Shown: positions 24,974-33,373 of the stretch, in pieces
Layout of the letters: each line of letters opens with the position of its first letter
Numbering within the stretch: the stretch's first letter is position 1
Assembly: GCF_014127285.1 (NCBI RefSeq)
Contig: NZ_CP059901.1
Location: 1,798,001 to 1,862,000 of the forward strand
From: Mumia sp. ZJ1417
Lineage (GTDB): Bacteria; Actinomycetota; Actinomycetes; Propionibacteriales; Nocardioidaceae
Direction of reading: 5' to 3'
DNA: 64,000 bases
Notes under the pieces: model-generated
Database searches by the model: none
Told to the model about the DNA's origin: nothing
Seen by the model: the letters and a program-made list of their open reading frames with translations, nothing else
Program-made: the position numbers and the translations under genes

Positions 24974-25717
24974 CTAACGGATGATGTTCGCGGTCGCTGC
25001 TGAGAGCTCGTCCGGGGTGGGCGTCCACAACCGGGCGGGCCTGAACCGAGCCGGCGGCTCGTTGATTGCCAGGGCCGCCGAGTTGGTGCCGTCGCAGACC
25101 CGCATCAACGGACCCGTCGAAGGAAACGAGTAGTCGTCGAAGGTCGTGTCCGCTACACGACCGACGACCCAGGCCAGTGTTTGCGTGGACATCGCTTCGT
25201 TGGCCGACTGCGCGAACCGCTCGGCCTCGGCCCCAGTGAGCCTGACCCGCTCGATCGGTCTCATCGGCGGGCGATTTTCCAACGGTTCCCACAGCAGTGC
25301 TGCGCTCGGGCTGATGGGAAGCAGAATTTCGTCTGCCACGCCGAAGCCTGAGGGCGCTGTCGAGGCGAAGTGGACGATCCGGCCCGGCGGCGGGTGCCGG
25401 CCGCGCTTGCCCTTCTTCGTCTTGCGCAGCCACTTCTCCATTCGCAGCTCGACGTCTGCGTCGGTGACGTAGCAGTCGTCGACGTGGAAGGCGCCCGCCG
25501 GTGAGTTAAGCACGACCGGTTCGTCGCAGATGAAGAGCTGGGGGACGTCGAGGCGTATCAGCGCCAAGGGTCGGCAGGCGAAGAAGGGCAGGAGCCTCTC
25601 GGCCGACTTGCTCGTCATGTCGATGAGTTCGTTTTGGTGCGGAGCGACGGTGATGCTGCGGAGTCCCTCTTCGGGACATGACCGCGGGCCATCGTTTGTA
25701 ATACCACTCTGCCTGCA
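24974..25717 (-). pseudogene. DUF4238 protein, N-terminus lost/frameshifted
   Basis: The C-terminal part is intact: LIRLDVPQLFICDEPVVL, then GVADEILLPISPSAALLWEP, then VADTTFDDYSFPS. This is the late half of DUF4238 proteins, with the conserved D.PV and ADEI..P.SP motifs. The expected N-terminal segment (HxxP..YL..F) is absent. Upstream of about 25680 the coding signal lies in another frame (EIELQAEWYYKRWPAV), indicating a frameshift or deletion. DUF4238 genes are frequent in phages, islands and defence-gene neighbourhoods. Confidence 0.55.
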
Positions 25718-25825
25718 ACTCGATCTCGCGTCGTCGCCGAGGTGTTCGCGTCGCCTGGAAGGACGCGAACTGAGCGAGGCGCGCGACATCCTCACCGGTA
25801 TCTACAACGCTACTGGTGGGAGCCC

Positions 25826-26191
25826 ATGAGTAAGGCCTACAACGTCATGGCGGCGACCTGTCCCAGCCGCACCGTGCTGCACCGCATAGGCGCCCGATGG
25901 ACGGTCTTCGTCGTCAACGCCCTAGCCGCGGGGCCGATGCGGTTCACCGAGCTCAAGGCGCACATCCGTGGCATCACGCCGAAGGCCTTGACCGAGACGC
26001 TCCGTGCGATGGAGTACGACGAACTGGTCTCGCGCGCCGACCACGGCGGCAACCCGCCGCACGTGGAGTACGCGCTGACCCCGCTCGGTCACTCCCTCCT
26101 CGGCCCGCTGCGGGCAGTCCGTGAGTGGGCCGAGACCCACGTCCCGGATATCGAGTCTGCCCGTGCTGCAAGAACAACGCCCGGCCCGTGA
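25826..26191 (+). CDS. HxlR-family transcriptional regulator
   Basis: 121 residues, the standard size. CPSRTVLHRIGARWTVFVVNAL supplies the conserved N-terminal cysteine and the GxxWT core, and GPMRFTELKAHIRGITPKALTETLRAMEYDELVSR is the winged helix. PHVEYALTPLGHSLLGPL forms the wing and last helix. HxlR-type regulators respond to aldehydes, disulfide stress or quinones, often through the N-terminal Cys. The start is ATG 25826 with GGGAG upstream. Its likely partner gene has gone: what follows is decayed. Confidence 0.9.
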   Translation: MSKAYNVMAATCPSRTVLHRIGARWTVFVVNALAAGPMRFTELKAHIRGITPKALTETLRAMEYDELVSRADHGGNPPHVEYALTPLGHSLLGPLRAVREWAETHVPDIESARAARTTPGP

Positions 26192-26354
26192 AGAGGCAGT
26201 AGCCGACGTACGTCGAGACGAGCAGCCACGGCCTGCTGCGTCGGAACTCAGACCCCTGTCAGCGTTTTAAGGTTCTGGTAGTGCCGTGAGACTAGACCGC
26301 GTCGAGCTGGCGAACATGTCCGAAGGTGGACTGACGGGTCGGTCCTTCCCTCGT

Positions 26355-26455
26355 TCGAGGCGCAGCCCGGACACGCGTCGAGTGCCCATGGTGGGAATGC
26401 CTGCCTGCTCCGGGGTGACCAGGCCCCGACGGGCTCGCAGGTACTCGCCCAAGGT
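26355..26455 (-). pseudogene. Remnant of an XRE/MmyB-type regulator N-terminus
   Basis: Leftward frame LGEYLRARRGLVTPEQAGIP, then TRRVSGLRLE, matching the start of the HTH domain of MmyB-like regulators (LGxxLRARRxxLxPExxGLP...RRxxGLRREEVA). Coding similarity ends after about 33 residues, so only a fragment remains. Confidence 0.5.
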
Positions 26456-26475
26456 GGGGCCCGCGCCACGGGCGA

Positions 26476-26575
26476 ATGCGGATCTCCGCCCTCCCCGCGG
26501 AGGCGTTCCGAGATGGTTGGTTCCGCACCGGCGACCTCGCCCGCGCGGACGACGCCGGGCCATCTACCTGCACGG
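26476..26575 (+). pseudogene. Remnant of an AMP-dependent acyl-CoA synthetase
   Basis: AFRDGWFRTGDLARADDAG matches the hinge motif of adenylating enzymes (GWFRTGDLA). In the next frame IYLHGADAQ follows, corresponding to IYLHGRxxD. Only about 30 codons survive, directly before the acyl-CoA dehydrogenase remnant. Confidence 0.55.
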
Positions 26576-26596
26576 CGCTGACGCCCAGCGCAAGGG

Positions 26597-27358
26597 GTGC
26601 CGGACCTGTCGACGGGCCGGCGGCTCGCCTGCTTCGGCCTGACGGAGCCCGACAGTGGCTCGGACCCTGCCAGCCTCCGGACCCGCGCGATACGCCGCGG
26701 CACCGACTACGTCATCAATGGCTCCAAGATTTTCATCACGAATGGTACCTGGGCCGACGTGTGCCTAGTATTCGCTCGCACCGGCGAAGACGGCCCGCGC
26801 CGGCAAGCTCGGCCTCCGTGGCCAGGCCACGGCCGACATCACATTTGCTGACGTCGTCGTGCCGGCCGAAGCCTTGGTCGGCGAGGAGGAAGTGGCTTCC
26901 AGATCGCCATGAAGGCCCTCGACCGTGGACGGATCTCGGTCGCCGCAGGCTGTGGTGGAATCGTCCAAGGGTCGCTCGAGGCGGCGGTGGAGTACGCCGG
27001 ACAGCGACCCCAGTTCGGCAGGCCTATCGCTGCGTTCCAGCTCGCGCAGGAGATGATCGCCCAGATGTCGGTAGACGCCGACGCTGCGCGTCTCGTCACC
27101 TGGAACGCCGCCGACTTGCTCGCGGCGGGCCGTCTGTTCGGGACCGCTGCTTCCAAGGCCAAGCTCTTCGCGTCCGAGGCCGCGGTCCGCGCAGCGAACC
27201 TTGCCGTCCAGGTCTTCGGCGGCTACGGATTCATCGACGAGTACCCGGTCGAGAAGTACCTGCGCGGCGCGCGGGTGATGACCCTCTATGAAGGCACCTC
27301 ACAGATACAGAAGTTGCTCATCGGACGAGCTGAGACTGGCGTCAGCGCGTTCACCTGA
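26597..27358 (+). pseudogene. Acyl-CoA dehydrogenase, N-terminus lost, frameshifted
   Basis: A first frame (26597-26800) has RRLACFGLTEPDSGSDPASL, VINGSKIFITNGTWADVCLV: the middle domain that packs on FAD. The frame then shifts near 26800 (GLRGQATADITFADVVVPAE) and again near 26890. From 26909 a 149-residue frame carries the C-terminal helical domain: KALDRGRISVAAGCGGIVQG, RPQFGRPIAAFQLAQEMIA, FGGYGFIDEYPVEKYLRGA and LYEGTSQIQKLLI. All conserved C-terminal motifs are present, so decay is recent. The N-terminal helical domain is missing. Confidence 0.8.
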
Positions 27359-27398
27359 GAAGGAGAACACCCACCTTGCCCGGACCTGGAGATCGAAG

Positions 27399-28025
27399 TT
27401 GAACCGCTCTGCCTTCGTATACGCCGCCGCCCGCACGCCGTTCGGCCTCTTCAGTGGTGCCACGGCCGAAGTGCGCCCGGACGCGCCGCGGCGGTTGCTG
27501 CCACCCGGCGTACTGGCGAAGACGCCGAGGCTGGATCGGGGACGTGGTGTGGGAGTGCACCAACCAGGCCGGTGAGGACAACCGCAACGTCGGCCGGATG
27601 GCCGTCCTGCTGGCTGGCCGGCCTGTCACTATGCCCGCGACGACCTTGAACCGGCACTGCGGCTCATCCCTCGACGCCGCGATCTTCGGGTCGCCCGCCA
27701 TCGAGTCCGGCGACGCCGACATCGTCGCCACGGGGGCGTGGAGTCGATGACCCGCGCGCCGTGGGTGCTTCCCAAGCCATCCCGAAGGTTCCCCGCCGGC
27801 AACGTCACCGCGGTTTCCACCACGCTCGGCTGGCCTGGTCAACGAGAACATGCCTCCGGCGTCGACGGTGTCGCTGGGTGAGGCCAACGAGCTGCTCGGC
27901 TAGAGGTTCGCCATCGTCCGCAGCGCCAGAACGAGTTCGCGGCCCGCTCGCACAATCTCGCCGACGCTGCGTGAAGCGCGGGCTTCTACGACGACCCCGT
28001 CGTGCTCGTCCCAGGCGTCGACCTC
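27399..28025 (+). pseudogene. Acetyl-CoA acyltransferase (thiolase) N-terminal half, multiply broken
   Basis: Frame 1 gives FVYAAARTPFGLFSG and LAKTPRLD. Frame 2 gives DVVWECTNQAGEDNRNVGRMAVLLAG and TTLNRHCGSSLDAAIFG, which holds the nucleophilic cysteine (HCGSS). Frame 3 gives MTRAPWVLPKPSRRFPAGN. Later pieces are VSLGEANELLG and GFYDDPVVLVPGVDL. At least four frame switches and an in-frame TAG at 27901 occur. The C-terminal half is absent; the gene runs into an IS481-type transposase remnant. Confidence 0.8.
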
Positions 28026-28039
28026 GAATGAACCGGCGT

Positions 28040-28390
28040 CGACCAAGGCCTAGCCGGGTCAGGTGCCGAGTCATCGTACGACGGTTGATCCGATAGCCGA
28101 GGGCGGCGAGTTCGTCGGTGATGCGCTTGGCAAACCACTTGTGCTTGCGCCGCCCTGTCTCGACCTGCTCGATCACCCATGCGGGCGTCGAGTTGGACTC
28201 CGGTGCGGCGTCGAGGGCCGGTCCAGAAGCCCGGGCCTCACCATGCCGTCGCCATCGGTTGACCCACTTCGAACCGCAGGCACGCGAGATGCCCATCTCG
28301 GCGGCGACGTGAGCGATCGGGCGAGTTCGGCACCCCGTCGATGAGCCGCCGCCGGTCCTCGAGGTTCAGCGGAGCATTCGCGTGAGTCAC
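28040..28390 (-). mobile_element. IS481-family transposase N-terminal relic
   Basis: Leftward from GTG 28390: VTHANAPLNLEDRRRLIDG, then after a frameshift near 28320 GISRACGSKWVNRWRRHGEA, TPAWVIEQVETGRRKHKWFAKRITDELAALGYRINRRTMTRHLTRLGLGRRRF (28230-28060). This is the HTH part of IS481-type transposases. The DDE catalytic core is absent and the match stops where the thiolase remnant begins, so neither is complete. The GTG start overlaps the stop of the Cmx-like gene by four bases. Confidence 0.8.
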
Positions 28391-29571
28391 CCGACGACCT
28401 CGACACTCCGGCTCCGCGGTGCGATGAGACGCAGCGATGGCAGCAACATGAGCAAGGCGATCCCGGTCAAGGCAGTCGCCACCCACACAGGACCAAGGTC
28501 GGTAGCACCCGACAGCGCTATGGCCCCGATTGCCGGGCCGGCGGCGGCTCCGATGTTGAGCGCGGCGGTTGCATAGGAACCTCCCATGGTGGGCGCTTCG
28601 GACGCCGCATAGAGCACACGCGTGATGAGGGTGCTTCCCACAGCGAACGCCAAAGCACCCTGGACGAAGACCAGGATCAATAGAGGCAGGGGGTGCGCCG
28701 CGAGCATTGCGAGAGCCAGCCATCCCAGGAGCAGGATGGGAGTGGCCACACCGAGAGTCAGGCGAGAGTGTCGGTCGGAGAGTCGACCGGCGGCAGTGAC
28801 TCCGACGAAGGATCCGATGCCGAACAGGACCAGGGCCAGCGGCACCCACACCTCATCCAGTCCAGCGGTCTCGGTCACGACGGGTGCGAGGAACGTGAAG
28901 GCGGCGAAGGTGCCGCCGTTAACCAGCGCTCCGAGCAGCATCGCCATGAGCAAACGGGGGGCTCGGAGCTGGGCGAGTTCGGAAGCCAGAGACGCACCAC
29001 CATCGGACCCTTCCGGAGCTCGCTCCGTGCGGGGGCGGATCCCGCTGAGGATGCCGACTGCTGCGGGGACGCATAGCAGCGCGACTGCCCAGAACGTCGC
29101 TCGCCAGCCCATGGAGGTGCCGAGCAGTGCGCCCGCGGGGACGCCTGCGACGGTTGCGGCCGTCGTACCGGACAGAAGTACCGCCAGGGCACGTCCCTTC
29201 TGGTTCGGGGCCACAAGTCGGGTCGCGGTGCTGAGTGCGACCGCCAAGAAACCGGCGTAGGCGATCGCGGCCAAGACACGGGTGGCGAACAGCATGGAAA
29301 AGGACGGTGTCGTTGCGGCGAGGACGTGACAGAGAGCGAAGACCGCCACGCATCCAAGGAGCGCGGTCCGTGCGGGCCACCGACGGGCGAAGGCAGCCAT
29401 GATGGGTGCGCCAACGATCATCCCGACCGCGAAGGCCGAAGTGAGCAGTCCAGCGGCCCCGACTGAGACGTCGAGGCTGGTGGCGATGTCCGGCACGAGG
29501 CCGGCGAGCATGAATTCTGAGGTGCCCATGGCGAAGACCGCGAGGGCAAGCAAGTAGAGAGCGAGAGGCAT
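28387..29571 (-). CDS. Cmx-type MFS exporter (chloramphenicol efflux family)
   Basis: 394 residues and twelve helices. The N-terminus MPLALYLLALAVFAMGTSEFML, then GLLTSAFAVGMIVGAPIMAAF, ALSTATRLVAPNQKGRALAVLLSGTT and the C-terminal STLITRVLYAASEAPTMGGSYATAALNIGAAAGP closely follow the Cmx/CmlR proteins of corynebacteria and streptomycetes. Those export chloramphenicol. The start is the ATG at 29571; the frame is open upstream and includes an in-frame leader-like stretch. Whether this copy confers resistance cannot be told from sequence. It sits in the island, consistent with acquisition. Confidence 0.88.
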   Translation of the reverse strand: MPLALYLLALAVFAMGTSEFMLAGLVPDIATSLDVSVGAAGLLTSAFAVGMIVGAPIMAAFARRWPARTALLGCVAVFALCHVLAATTPSFSMLFATRVLAAIAYAGFLAVALSTATRLVAPNQKGRALAVLLSGTTAATVAGVPAGALLGTSMGWRATFWAVALLCVPAAVGILSGIRPRTERAPEGSDGGASLASELAQLRAPRLLMAMLLGALVNGGTFAAFTFLAPVVTETAGLDEVWVPLALVLFGIGSFVGVTAAGRLSDRHSRLTLGVATPILLLGWLALAMLAAHPLPLLILVFVQGALAFAVGSTLITRVLYAASEAPTMGGSYATAALNIGAAAGPAIGAIALSGATDLGPVWVATALTGIALLMLLPSLRLIAPRSRSVEVVG

Positions 29572-29944
29572 CGAGTTACTCCGAGGTAAGAAACGAAACA
29601 GAAGGCGTCTCGTCACCACGGCCAGCTCCCGATGGGATACCCGAACAGCCGCCCACACGCACAGCGGGTGGGCGGGCGGGCGGGAGGCTAAAACCTCAGT
29701 GGCTCAGGGGGCTGACGGCGTGACCGAAAGCCCCCACAGCGTCCGATTCGGGGCTCGACACGGACATCACTCTACTGATGATCACCCGGCATCCGCACAT
29801 CCCTTTTGGATGCCGGCGGGGAAGCGGCAGGTGCCTGTGAAGTTTCGGTCTACTCACGTCGAAACCTGAGATGCAACGAGGGCCCCGGCAAAGCCGGAGC
29901 CCTCGTTCTCGAACGGTGAGTTCGAGCTCTACGTGTACAAGTGA
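29572..29944 (-). promoter_or_regulatory. Leader region upstream of the Cmx-like exporter
   Basis: About 370 bases without another gene. It holds a nine-base-pair hairpin (ccggcatcc at 29786-29794 with ggatgccgg at 29808-29816) and a run of gggc repeats (29667-29683). Known chloramphenicol-exporter genes are often controlled by translation attenuation in the leader. The hairpin could take part, but no clear leader peptide with a ribosome-stall site is seen. Confidence 0.35.
29875..29907 (-). terminator. Hairpin terminator downstream of the 90-aa hypothetical gene
   Basis: aacgagggccccggc and gccggagccctcgtt pair over 15 positions (one mismatch) around aaa. It lies 38 bases past the stop of the leftward gene ending at 29945. 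Confidence 0.75.
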
Positions 29945-30217
29945 CTATATGTCGTAGATCTGGCGCATCCGGCCCCGCTGCTCAGCCGTTATCTCAGGTA
30001 GCTCGGGGAGCCCGGCGCCCGTCAGCTGCCGTGGTGGCTGGACGTCGCCGTAGGCGTCTTCGGCCCACTCGATTTTCTCTAGGGCCGCGAGGACGTCCCA
30101 TCTGAACGTGTCTTTCGAGATCGTGAGGTGGTTGCCGACAGCGGAGGTGGCCAACATGGTCACAACTCGGTCAGCCCATGGGAGCCCTGGTTCGCCTCCT
30201 GCGGCGACTTCTTGCAT
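29945..30217 (-). CDS. Hypothetical protein, 90 aa, at island right end
   Basis: It begins MQEVAAGGEPGLPWADRVV; the ATG lies inside the right copy of the 27-bp direct repeat. The protein is soluble (NHLTISKDTFRWDVLAALEKIEWAEDAYGD). No family is recognised. A start inside a repeat that also occurs at the other island end suggests the coding region was created or truncated by the integration event, or that the true start is downstream. Confidence 0.45.
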   Translation of the reverse strand: MQEVAAGGEPGLPWADRVVTMLATSAVGNHLTISKDTFRWDVLAALEKIEWAEDAYGDVQPPRQLTGAGLPELPEITAEQRGRMRQIYDI

Positions 30218-30238
30218 CGGATATGCATCGGATGTACC
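30212..30238. repeat. 27-bp direct repeat, right copy
   Basis: Identical to 17690-17716; two GCATCGGAT units at 11-base spacing. It lies 112 bases inside the candidate right attachment segment at 30350-30364. Confidence 0.9.
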
Positions 30239-30636
30239 GGGATATCTGGCCTTCGGTGACCAGCTGTGACCACACGTTCGGGGGTGTGTTTGTGCAGGTC
30301 AGAGCCTAGTTTGCGAGGTCAGGAAGGAGAAGTGCCAGATGCTTGCGACCTGGTTCGAACCCAGCACTCCCACAGCCGCGGTCAGGCCCTGCACCAGACC
30401 GTCTATTGCCCTCCCGGCGAGGAACACGGGCAGGTGCCGCGCCGGACTTCTTCATGGAGCACCTCGCCATGCTCCAACGACGAGGTGCAGCCGCGCTCTG
30501 TGGTCGCCGGTGACGCGGATGCGGTGGGTGACCTGACCTGCTCGCCGACGGTCGCATGAACGGGCTCGACATCAAGGAGCTCAGGCTCAAGCGGGCCGAA
30601 CCCCTCGAGTGACGCCGACGACGAGGACGGAACCGG
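30239..30636. other. About 400 bases without a supported gene, contains the candidate right attachment segment
   Basis: No frame here has family motifs. Visible elements are an inverted partial copy of the tRNA-Val terminator arm (30293-30304) and the 15-base tRNA T-arm match at 30350-30364. A short protein-like piece (FFMEHLAMLQRR near 30450, DIKELRLKRAEPLE near 30570-30610) may be further gene debris. Confidence 0.4.
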
Positions 30637-31503
30637 TCATCGGCCGTCGTCCTTGCGGCCCCATCCGATGTTGAGGGGGGCCGTGAGAACGGCAACACCG
30701 GCTTCACCCGCCCGGTTGCGGATCGTCTCGTCCAAGGCGGAACGCATCCTGGCGCGATCATGCTCGCTGACGCCGACGTCGTCCAGGATGATCCCGGTGA
30801 TCGGGTTGCTGGAGAGCATCCAGTCCCAGGCTTCCTGGCCCGTGGACAACATGAGTCGTTCCTGCTGGGTGGTGTCGACCTGCACATTCTGGAGGCCCGC
30901 GGCGACAAGGCGCTCGCTCAGGACGTCGGGGTCGGAGAGCTGGAACTCCAACGGGGGTGGATCGGGCAGCCCTTCGAAGTCGGGGGCTACGGTCTGCAGG
31001 GCCGAGATGAAGCCCTGCAGAGCCTCGAATTCCGCGGGCGAGCCGTAAGCGATGACCAGGACATGCCCGCCGGCCTTGGTCACCCGCACCATCTCGCACA
31101 GGGCCTCCGCCTGGTCCGGGACGAGCATGACCCCGAACTGGGACCCGGTCACGTCGAAGCGATCGTCCTCGAGATCGAGGGCGTGGGCGTCCATCACCCG
31201 TGCGGTGGCGTTGGTGAGTCCCTCGGTGCGGGCTCGTTCCTCGAACTGGGTGACCATCGCCGGCGCCCAATCGGTCGCCAGGACGGTGGCTCCCAGGCGG
31301 GCGGCGGCCAGTCCCAGGCCGCCCGGGCCCGCGGCGACGTCGAGGAACGCTTCGTCAGGAGTCAGCCCGACCAGGCGAAGTGCAGCGGCTGAGAGCGACT
31401 GCTCGCCCGGCGCGACGTGCTCGGCGTACGCGGCTGCGATCGCGTCCCACGCCTCGGCAGGCGCGAACTCCGCGTGCTCGGCGGAGGTGTCGTGGACGGT
31501 CAT
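30637..31503 (-). CDS. Class I SAM-dependent methyltransferase
   Basis: 288 residues. Motif I is FLDVAAGPGGLGLAAARLGA near residue 53, followed by an acidic motif II (LATDWAPAMV) and VMDAHALDLEDDRFDVTGSQFG (motif III-IV), as in UbiE/COQ5-like small-molecule methyltransferases. The C-terminal part has ERLVAAGLQNVQVDTT and a domain that probably sets the substrate. The start is the ATG at 31503 with AAGGGGG upstream. Substrate unknown. It is divergent to the LuxR-type regulator at 31684, which may control it. Confidence 0.85.
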   Translation of the reverse strand: MTVHDTSAEHAEFAPAEAWDAIAAAYAEHVAPGEQSLSAAALRLVGLTPDEAFLDVAAGPGGLGLAAARLGATVLATDWAPAMVTQFEERARTEGLTNATARVMDAHALDLEDDRFDVTGSQFGVMLVPDQAEALCEMVRVTKAGGHVLVIAYGSPAEFEALQGFISALQTVAPDFEGLPDPPPLEFQLSDPDVLSERLVAAGLQNVQVDTTQQERLMLSTGQEAWDWMLSSNPITGIILDDVGVSEHDRARMRSALDETIRNRAGEAGVAVLTAPLNIGWGRKDDGR

Positions 31504-31683
31504 CTCAGTGACCCCCTTCGGCGTCGTGGGCTTCCGCAATCTCAGCCCGGGTGTCGGTTGTGATCGACGCTAGGCGGCGGAGACGCGGGTGTGCATCGGA
31601 CGAACCAACCAGCACAGTGGACCGACAATGGGTAGGACGGCCGATGCGTTGCCGCCGTTCGCCTGGCTCGAAGGTCGCCGGGA

Positions 31684-33339
31684 GTGCCGTCGGACAGGGA
31701 GGTGTCCCGCGTGGGCGTGGTCGAGGATCTGGTGCGGGCGCGAAGGGACTTCGAGCAGGGGGAGTGGGCTGCCGCCCTCGACATCTGGTCGGACTCCGCG
31801 CCCGACGAGATGAGCGCGGACGACCTGCACGCAGCCGGGCTGGCGGCGTACCTGCTGGGGCGCCGTGACGCCTGTGTCGACTTCCACCAGCGCAGCTTCG
31901 CGCTGTACGAGCAGGCGGGGGAGACGTCTGGTGCGATGCGCTGCTGCTTCCACCTCGCGATGATCTTCGGCAGTGGCGGTGAGCATGCGCTGGAGAGTGG
32001 CTGGACCACCCGCGCCGAGCGGCTGCTCCAGGGCGTGGACGACGACGCGGTCGAGCATGGATATGTCGCTCTCCTGCACATGTACCGCCACCTGGGAGCG
32101 GGGGACGTTCCCGCCGCGGCTGAGTCCGCGCAAGAGGTCACCGTCGTGGGGAGGCGGTGCCGGGACGCCGACCTGCTCGCACTCGGCCTGAGCAGCCAGG
32201 GAAGGCTCGCGATCTACTCGGGTCGTGTCGGCGACGGGTTGGCGCTCCTTGACGAGGCGATGGTCGGTGCTGCGGCTCATGAGCTGACGCCGGTGGTCTT
32301 CGGCCACGTCTACTGTGCCGCCATCGAGGGGTGCCAGGAAATTGCCGACTTCGGCCGCGTGGCCGAGTGGACGTCGGGCCTGCACCGTTGGTGCAGCGCG
32401 CAGCCCGGCCTCGTGGCTTTCACCGGCCAGTGCTCGGTGCACCGAGGACAGCTGATGCGCGTGCATGGCGCCTGGCCCGAGGCGCTGGACGAGTTCGGGA
32501 GCGCGATCGACCGCTACCGCCTGGCCGACTCGCCGGCCGCGATAGGTCTCGCGGAGTCCGAGCGGGGGGACGTCCTACGCCAGTGTGGGGAGTACGACGA
32601 GGCCGAGGCGGCCTACCAGCGGTCGAGTGAGCACGGTCACGACCCGCAGCCAGGGCTGGCGCTGCTGTGGCTCGCGCAGGGGGCGGACGACGCCGCGCTG
32701 GTCGCCGTACGGCGGCTCGTCGCCGAGGAGTCGGAGCTGGTCGCCGAGTGCCGGCTGCTGCCACCGGCGGTCGACGTCCTGGTCACCGCTGGCGCCCTGG
32801 AGGAGGCCCGTGCCGTCGTCGCCCGGCTGCACCGCGTGGCCGCGCACGTGGGCACCGAGGCGCTGCATGCGTACGCGGCGTTCGCCTCGGGCCTGACGGA
32901 GCTCGCCTCGGGACACGCCGCTGGGGCATTGCCCCTCCTGCGCAAGGCGCGCCAGCTCTGGACCCGTGCGCAGAACCCCTACGAAGTCGCGCGAGTGCGA
33001 CTCGTGACTGGTCGCGCCCTGGGCGAGCTCGGGGATGCACAGTCTGCTCGCCAGGAGCTAGAGACCGCGCGCGCCACGTTCCGCGAGCTGGGGGCGGCGC
33101 CGTCCACCGCGGAGGCCGACCGACTGCTGCGCCCGGCTGACCGTCCGGCTGGTCTGACGGAACGCGAGGTCGAAGTCCTGCGATTGGTCGCGTCTGGCCG
33201 GACCAACACCCAGATCGCGAGGGCGCTGGTGCTGAGCGAGAAGACGGTGGCTCGCCACCTCTCGAACATCTTCGTCAAGTTGCAGGTCGAGTCCCGCACG
33301 GCCGCGGCGGCGTACGCCTTCGAGCACCGACTCGTGTAG
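31684..33339 (+). CDS. TPR-LuxR transcriptional regulator (first paralogue)
   Basis: About 551 residues from GTG 31684; GTGs at 31702 or 31711 are alternative starts. The long N-terminal part is a chain of TPR-like helix pairs with repeated A/L spacing (for example [27 protein letters not shown] and [16 protein letters not shown]), usually a ligand or protein sensor. The C-terminal 65 residues are a Lux[44 protein letters not shown]. There is no LAL-type ATPase at the N-terminus. A close paralogue lies at 35932-37503 on the other side of the cobalt transporter genes. Confidence 0.85.
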   Translation: MPSDREVSRVGVVEDLVRARRDFEQGEWAAALDIWSDSAPDEMSADDLHAAGLAAYLLGRRDACVDFHQRSFALYEQAGETSGAMRCCFHLAMIFGSGGEHALESGWTTRAERLLQGVDDDAVEHGYVALLHMYRHLGAGDVPAAAESAQEVTVVGRRCRDADLLALGLSSQGRLAIYSGRVGDGLALLDEAMVGAAAHELTPVVFGHVYCAAIEGCQEIADFGRVAEWTSGLHRWCSAQPGLVAFTGQCSVHRGQLMRVHGAWPEALDEFGSAIDRYRLADSPAAIGLAESERGDVLRQCGEYDEAEAAYQRSSEHGHDPQPGLALLWLAQGADDAALVAVRRLVAEESELVAECRLLPPAVDVLVTAGALEEARAVVARLHRVAAHVGTEALHAYAAFASGLTELASGHAAGALPLLRKARQLWTRAQNPYEVARVRLVTGRALGELGDAQSARQELETARATFRELGAAPSTAEADRLLRPADRPAGLTEREVEVLRLVASGRTNTQIARALVLSEKTVARHLSNIFVKLQVESRTAAAAYAFEHRLV

Positions 33340-33373
33340 GCGCTGACACCGTCTGTCGCAATCGGACCGCCCG

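Larger units (their letters stand above)
17605..30364. mobile_element. Degenerate tRNA-associated genomic island (about 12.7 kb)
   Basis: Proposed limits are the T-arm of tRNA-Val(CAC) at 17605-17619 and an identical 15-base segment ctggttcgaacccag at 30350-30364, with a 27-bp direct repeat just inside each end (17690-17716 and 30212-30238). Between them lie a frameshifted excisionase, frameshifted ssb, mobile-element-type hypotheticals, exporters, regulators and several gene ruins. Codon bias is weaker than in the flanking housekeeping genes. No integrase survives, so it should be unable to move by itself. The 15-base match includes the near-universal T-loop, so the exact right end is uncertain. 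Confidence 0.55.

Noticed and set aside
29664-29690. G-rich repeat as a G-quadruplex regulator of the exporter
   Set aside because: gggtgggcgggcgggcggg could form one, but such runs are common in high-GC intergenic DNA and nothing else supports a role.
30350-30364. Complete tRNA fragment as attR
   Set aside because: Only the T-arm segment (15 bases) matches tRNA-Val; the acceptor strand atcgccc is not restored, so it is reported only as a candidate boundary.
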